A DNA stretch of 64,000 bases, taken from CF-39 sp035651155. Lineage in GTDB: Bacteria > Chloroflexota > Limnocylindria > P2-11E. Shown here in pieces: positions 60,082-64,000 of this stretch. The notes beneath the pieces are model-generated. The model did not search any database. It had not been told where the DNA came from and was given only the letters and a program-made list of their open reading frames with translations. Each line of letters begins with the position of its first letter. Positions within the stretch are counted from its first letter, which is position 1. Position numbers and translations under genes: made by a program. The stretch is from NCBI GenBank assembly GCA_035651155.1, contig DASRGG010000021.1, positions 248,001 through 312,000 on the forward strand. Reading direction: 5' to 3'.

Positions 60082-61001
60082 CCGCTCATCCGGATCCGTG
60101 GATCGATCACCGCATACAGCAGATCGACCACGAGGTTGACGAGCAAAAAGATGACCGAGAACAGGAAGATGCACGCACGTATGACCGGGTAGTCCCGACC
60201 GAAGAGGGCATCCACGAGGTATCGGCCGATACCGGGCCAGGCGAAGACGGTCTCCACGAGCACCGCGCCGGTCATGAGGAATCCGACCTGGAGTCCGGTG
60301 ATCGTGATGATGGGTATGAGCGCGTTCTTGAACGCATGACGCGTGATGACCACGCGCTGTCGCAGTCCCTTCGCCCGTGCGGTACGCAGGTAGTCCTGTG
60401 CGAGTACCTCGAGCATCGAAGCGCGCGTCATGCGGACCAGGATTGCGAGCGAGTACGCGGAGAGCGACAGCGTCGGTAGCACGAAGCTCTCGAGCTTGTC
60501 GTGCCCGGTACTCGGCAGCCAGCGGAGCGTCACGGCGAACAGATAGATGAGCAGGATGCCCAGCCAGAACACGGGCACGGAAACGAAGACGAGGACGACG
60601 AGCCGTATCGCATGGTCAAAGAGCGAGTTGCGTCGCACCGCGGCGACGATCCCGAGCGGCACGCCGAGGAGGAGCGCGAGCCCGAACGCGAGGCTCGCTA
60701 GCTCGACGGTGTTGCCGAATCGGCGGAGCAGCTCGGGGGCAACCGCCGTGCGCGTCGCGAACGACCGCCCGAAGTCGCCGTGGAGCGCGGCGAGGAGGAA
60801 CGCACCGAACTGGATCGGAAGCGGCTGATCGAGGGCGTATTCCCGCCGCAGCTGCGCGACGCCCTCCGCGGTCGCGTTCTCCCCGAGCATGAGCTGCGCG
60901 GGGTCGCCCGGTGACAGCTGGAGCACGAGGAAGGCGACGAAACTGACCCCGAGGACGACAGGCACGAGCGAGAGCAGTCGCCCGGCGATGAACCTGATCA
61001 C
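60078..61001 (-). CDS. ABC transporter permease, DppB type (second system)
   Basis: The 307-residue permease has the DppB start FIAGRLLSLVPVVLGVSFVAFLVLQLSPGDPAQLMLGENAT and six helices. The EAA loop is DYLRTARAKGLRQRVVITRHAFKNALIPI, and the end is VDLLYAVIDPRIRMSG. It lies 52 bases after the binding-protein gene and is coupled to the DppC-type gene. The importer probably takes up a peptide-like compound; the adjoining hydantoinase B gene suggests a cyclic amide or 5-oxoproline-type solute (inferred). Confidence 0.9.
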   Translation of the reverse strand: MIRFIAGRLLSLVPVVLGVSFVAFLVLQLSPGDPAQLMLGENATAEGVAQLRREYALDQPLPIQFGAFLLAALHGDFGRSFATRTAVAPELLRRFGNTVELASLAFGLALLLGVPLGIVAAVRRNSLFDHAIRLVVLVFVSVPVFWLGILLIYLFAVTLRWLPSTGHDKLESFVLPTLSLSAYSLAILVRMTRASMLEVLAQDYLRTARAKGLRQRVVITRHAFKNALIPIITITGLQVGFLMTGAVLVETVFAWPGIGRYLVDALFGRDYPVIRACIFLFSVIFLLVNLVVDLLYAVIDPRIRMSG

Positions 61002-61053
61002 GCGCGACGGCGCGGTCGCGTGAGACAGAGCTCACGCGACCGCGCCATTCCTC

Positions 61054-62634
61054 CTACTTCGAGAGCCAGGCGCCGCCGAAAAGCGGCGTGCCGAGGATCG
61101 GGAAGTATCTGATGCCCTGCAGCTTCTTGGTCTGCGCGACGATCGTCATTTGATAGAAGACCGGCATGAACCACGCCTCGTCGAGCATCTGCTTGAAGAT
61201 GTCTTTGTAGAGCCCGTAACGCTTCGCGTCATCAAGGGTCGAGGACGCCTGGTCGATCTTCGACTCGAAGTCGGGCCGACCCACGTGCGGGTACGCGAAC
61301 GGCCCCTTGTCGCTCCAGGTGCGGCGGAGCGAAGAGTCGGGGTCCAACGCCTGCCAACCTTGTGGACCGAGCTGGTACTGGCCCTTCTGGTACCGGTCGT
61401 TCGCGGTGACCGCATCGACCTTCACGATGTCGCTCGCGACGCCGACCTTACGGAGATCCTCCTGGATCGCGAGGATCACCGGGTCGCCGCAGAGCGGGAC
61501 CTGCGGAACGATCGACAGCTTCACCGACGAGAGGTTCACGCCCGACTCGGCGAGGAGCTGCTTCGCCTTGTCGGGGTTGTATTCGAGCTTCACGCCCGGA
61601 TCGGTCTCCTTGCCGCCGAGCGACTCGGGCGGGAGCCAGCTCGTGGCGGTGCGAAGAAGGCCCTCGCAGGCCTGCGTGTTCAGCGCCTCCCTGTTCACGG
61701 CCAGATTGAGGGCCTGCCGGAACTTGAGATTCCGCATCACCGGGTCCTGGAGGTTGTACATCACGAACCACACGGAGACCTGCGGACTGCGCACGACCGC
61801 AAGATTCGCGTCGGTTCCGAGGCCCTTGACCGACTGCGCGGGCGGCGCGACGGCGACGTCGACATCCCCGGACTGCAGCGCCGCGAGCCGCGAGCTGTCG
61901 TTCGTCAGCATCTTGATGACGATCTTGTCGAGGTACGGCTTCGGCCCCCAGTAGCTCGGATTGCGCTCGAGCACGAACCGCTCGTTCGGCGTCCATTCGG
62001 TCAGCAGGTACGGGCCCGAGCCGATCGCATGCGTCGCGAGCCACTCGTTGCCCTGCTTCATCGCGGACGGCGCGACGATCGACAGCTGGCCGACACCGAG
62101 GTTGAAGATCGTCTGCGCGTACGGTGTCTTCGTCTTGATGACGAGCGTCGAGGCATCCGGCGCCTCGACCGAGGCGAAGTTGCCGGTGAACGCCTTGGCC
62201 GACGCGCTGTTCATGGCGCGGTCCAGGCTCTCCTTCGCGGCGGCGGCGTTGAACGGAGTCCCGTCGCTGAACTTCACGTCCGTGCGGAGCTTCAGCTCCC
62301 AGCTCGTGTCGCTCGTCGCCTTCCACGAGGTGGCGAGCGACGGTTTCGGCTGCAGCGTCTGCTGGTCCAGCTCGACGAGCCGGTCGTACACGTTGAAGAA
62401 GATCGCATGATCCGCGCTCCCCTTCTGGTTATGCGGGTCCGCGATCTGGATGGGGAAGTTCTGCCCGTATGTCAGCGTCCCGCCAGAGACCGGCGCCCCT
62501 GCCGCCGCGCCTCCCGTAGCGCCGGGAGTCGCGGGAGATCCGGCAGGGCCGCATGCCACCACGAGGATGACGAGCGTGAGCAGCGGAGCGAGAATCCGTG
62601 TCGTCGACGGACCCAGGCGAGCGCGCTTGTGCAT
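61054..62634 (-). CDS. ABC transporter substrate-binding lipoprotein, family 5 (second system)
   Basis: This 526-residue SBP_bac_5 protein has a lipoprotein signal (LLTLVILVVAC, Cys28), then a Gly/Ala/Pro linker. The fold blocks include PSLATSWKATSDTSWELKLRTDVKFSDGTPFNAAAAKESLDRA and GSGPYLLTEWTPNERFVLERNPSYWG. The start ATG 62634 follows GAGGAGAG. A longer reading to 62760 has no signal sequence and is rejected. It supplies solute to the two permeases that follow it on the minus strand. Confidence 0.9.
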   Translation of the reverse strand: MHKRARLGPSTTRILAPLLTLVILVVACGPAGSPATPGATGGAAAGAPVSGGTLTYGQNFPIQIADPHNQKGSADHAIFFNVYDRLVELDQQTLQPKPSLATSWKATSDTSWELKLRTDVKFSDGTPFNAAAAKESLDRAMNSASAKAFTGNFASVEAPDASTLVIKTKTPYAQTIFNLGVGQLSIVAPSAMKQGNEWLATHAIGSGPYLLTEWTPNERFVLERNPSYWGPKPYLDKIVIKMLTNDSSRLAALQSGDVDVAVAPPAQSVKGLGTDANLAVVRSPQVSVWFVMYNLQDPVMRNLKFRQALNLAVNREALNTQACEGLLRTATSWLPPESLGGKETDPGVKLEYNPDKAKQLLAESGVNLSSVKLSIVPQVPLCGDPVILAIQEDLRKVGVASDIVKVDAVTANDRYQKGQYQLGPQGWQALDPDSSLRRTWSDKGPFAYPHVGRPDFESKIDQASSTLDDAKRYGLYKDIFKQMLDEAWFMPVFYQMTIVAQTKKLQGIRYFPILGTPLFGGAWLSK

Positions 62635-62763
62635 ACCACTCTCCTCTTCGTTCTGTCGGTCGTTCGAGCGATATGAGAGGGTGAAATGCTGCCGATGACG
62701 AGCGCGGCCCGCAATACAGCCTATGCACCGTCGCGCCGACGGTAGCGGTGCCTGCGGCACACC

Positions 62764-64000
62764 CTAGCCGCGGCTGTCGCCGGTCACGAGCCCGAGTCGG
62801 ATATCGCGGGCGATGGCGTCGGGCGCGCGCGCCGCTGGCTCACCGTAGCCGCCACCAGACGGCACGTGGTATGCGAGAACGTCGTCGTCCGATGCGAGCG
62901 TCGCGATTCCCTCGCGTGCCAGCGGGCTGTCCGGCGCAACCGGCACGCCCTTCCAGGAGGCCCGCGTGAGCGATCCGTCTCCCCCTCCGAACAATCCGGG
63001 CGCGCCGACGTGCGGGCGAGACGGCGTGAAACGGATCCCGACGGGCAGGAGATGCCCCGGCAGTCGCCGGAGTGCCACGCGCTGCCCGAGGCCACCGCGA
63101 AACTCGCCCACGCCTCCGCTGTCGGGCTCCCATTCATGCTCGACGACGAGGACCGGCGCGGCCTGCTCGAAGAGCTCGACCGGTGTGCTCGCCGCGCCGC
63201 TCGTGAAGATGAAGCCGCCCATCCCGTCGCGATCCTTCGCACCGCCGCGGCCACCGCCGCTGAACATGCCGACGGAATAGAAGGAGCCGTCGGGCCTTCG
63301 TCCGAACGCGTTCACGCCTTGGTTCGTGCCGTAGCCGGCGATGGACCGGTCCGGCGCGACCTGAGCCAGCGCGGCGAGCACGATGCTGCTGACCCGAGTG
63401 GTGAAGATATGGCGCTCGCCGACGGACGCGGGGAAGGGGCAGGCCAGGACGCTCCCCTCCGGCGCGGTCACGTGCAGGGGCCGGATGGACCCCTCGTTGT
63501 GCGGGAGGTGCGGGGCGAGGACGCACTGGAGGAGGTAGTGCGTGTTCACCACGGTGTACGAGAGCGTCACGTTCATCCCGCCATACGGGAACGGCGGCGG
63601 CGCGTCGGGATAGTCCACGAAGATCTCGTCGCCCTTGACGGTGAGCGATACGCAGACCCGCACGGGGTCCTCGACGCCGTCGACGAGCCCCTCCGCGCGG
63701 TACGTGCCGTCGGGCAAGGCATCGATGATGTCGCGCATCGCTCGCTCGGAGCGACCCTGGAGCTCCGCGGCGAGCCCGGAGACGTCCGTGAGTCCGTACT
63801 CGCGCATCAGCCCCCGAAGACGTTCCGCGCCTACCTCGTTCGCGCCCACCATCGCCTCGAGGTCGCCGAGCACCATCTCCGGTGTGCGGACGTTCGCGCG
63901 GAGCAGATCGAAGAATGTGTCGTTCCGCTCGCCGCGCGCGTGGAGCTTCGTGATCGGGATGAAGACGCCTTCCTCATGCACGTCCCGGGTGCGCCGGTGG
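62764..64000 (-). CDS. Hydantoinase B/oxoprolinase-family protein (N-terminus outside window)
   Basis: The frame is open to the window edge, giving 411 residues of a protein usually 520-580 long; about the first 150 residues are missing. Visible HyuB blocks are HEEGVFIPITKLHARGERND, PLHVTAPEGSVLACPFPASVGERH, SSIVLAALAQVAPDRSIAGYGTNQG and EHEWEPDSGGVGEFRGGLGQRV. HyuB works with HyuA in ATP-dependent opening of hydantoins or 5-oxoproline. It precedes the binding-protein gene by 129 bases, so the importer may serve the same substrate. The upstream partner HyuA would lie beyond the window. Confidence 0.88.
   Translation of the reverse strand, partial: HRRTRDVHEEGVFIPITKLHARGERNDTFFDLLRANVRTPEMVLGDLEAMVGANEVGAERLRGLMREYGLTDVSGLAAELQGRSERAMRDIIDALPDGTYRAEGLVDGVEDPVRVCVSLTVKGDEIFVDYPDAPPPFPYGGMNVTLSYTVVNTHYLLQCVLAPHLPHNEGSIRPLHVTAPEGSVLACPFPASVGERHIFTTRVSSIVLAALAQVAPDRSIAGYGTNQGVNAFGRRPDGSFYSVGMFSGGGRGGAKDRDGMGGFIFTSGAASTPVELFEQAAPVLVVEHEWEPDSGGVGEFRGGLGQRVALRRLPGHLLPVGIRFTPSRPHVGAPGLFGGGDGSLTRASWKGVPVAPDSPLAREGIATLASDDDVLAYHVPSGGGYGEPAARAPDAIARDIRLGLVTGDSRG

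Overview
The window is about 64 kb of high-GC bacterial chromosome. Gene families point to a Chloroflexota-like bacterium: TrpB2-type tryptophan synthase, GlnII-type glutamine synthetase, an alpha-aminoadipate lysine gene set, an N-terminal GNAT/acyl-CoA synthetase fusion, DUF5667 proteins and an oxalate oxidoreductase. This placement is inferred from gene content only; no rRNA gene is present.

Layout. 1-2.5 kb: end of a nucleoside-type (BMP-family) ABC importer. 2.6-6.8 kb: a FadR/GntR regulator with a likely operator, then a three-gene oxalate:ferredoxin oxidoreductase operon closed by a strong terminator. 6.85-8.53 kb: an intact IS1380-family insertion. 8.5-12.2 kb: a membrane protein, the rpsF-ssb-rpsR operon (S18 with long low-complexity tails), a small zinc-ribbon protein and an MFS carrier. 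12.25 kb: tRNA-Leu(UAA) with an unusual C33. 12.4-15.3 kb: flavoprotein, alpha/beta hydrolase and YeiH-type exporter. 15.4-18.5 kb: homoaconitase and homocitrate synthase genes for lysine. 18.9-24.9 kb: ECF sigma factor with its DUF5667 partner, GNAT/acyl-CoA synthetase, GlnII, a small zinc-finger protein and TatA.

24.99-40.13 kb is a complete type I-G (formerly I-U) CRISPR-Cas locus. It has a 49-repeat array, interrupted by an IS21 relic, and a single minus-strand operon: cas3 fragment, cas3, csx17, csb1, csb2, an MNT/HEPN toxin-antitoxin-like insert, cas4-cas1 and cas2. Almost every gene is joined to the next by a 4-base ATGA overlap. The MNT/HEPN insert and the extra truncated Cas3 N-terminus are the unusual parts. 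IS21-type ends lie in the array and just upstream of the cas operon.

40.5-42.2 kb: a MoaD/ThiS-like sulfur carrier and a threonine-synthase-like PLP enzyme. They lie behind what reads as a textbook ribosome-mediated attenuator whose leader peptide is rich in methionine codons. This suggests a methionine-linked (homocysteine) function rather than plain threonine synthesis.

42.3-49.4 kb: a peptide-type ABC importer without an ATPase, followed by amidohydrolase, M20 hydrolase and LLM flavin enzyme genes, all translationally coupled. 49.7-53.2 kb: TrpB2, then an NCS1 permease and BioY. 53.4-58 kb: a cupin lipoprotein, a small conserved protein, a large BTAD/AfsR-like regulator and a decayed acetyltransferase. 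58.2-64 kb: a D-cysteine desulfhydrase-like PLP enzyme and a second ATPase-less peptide-type ABC importer, downstream of a hydantoinase B gene that runs off the window.
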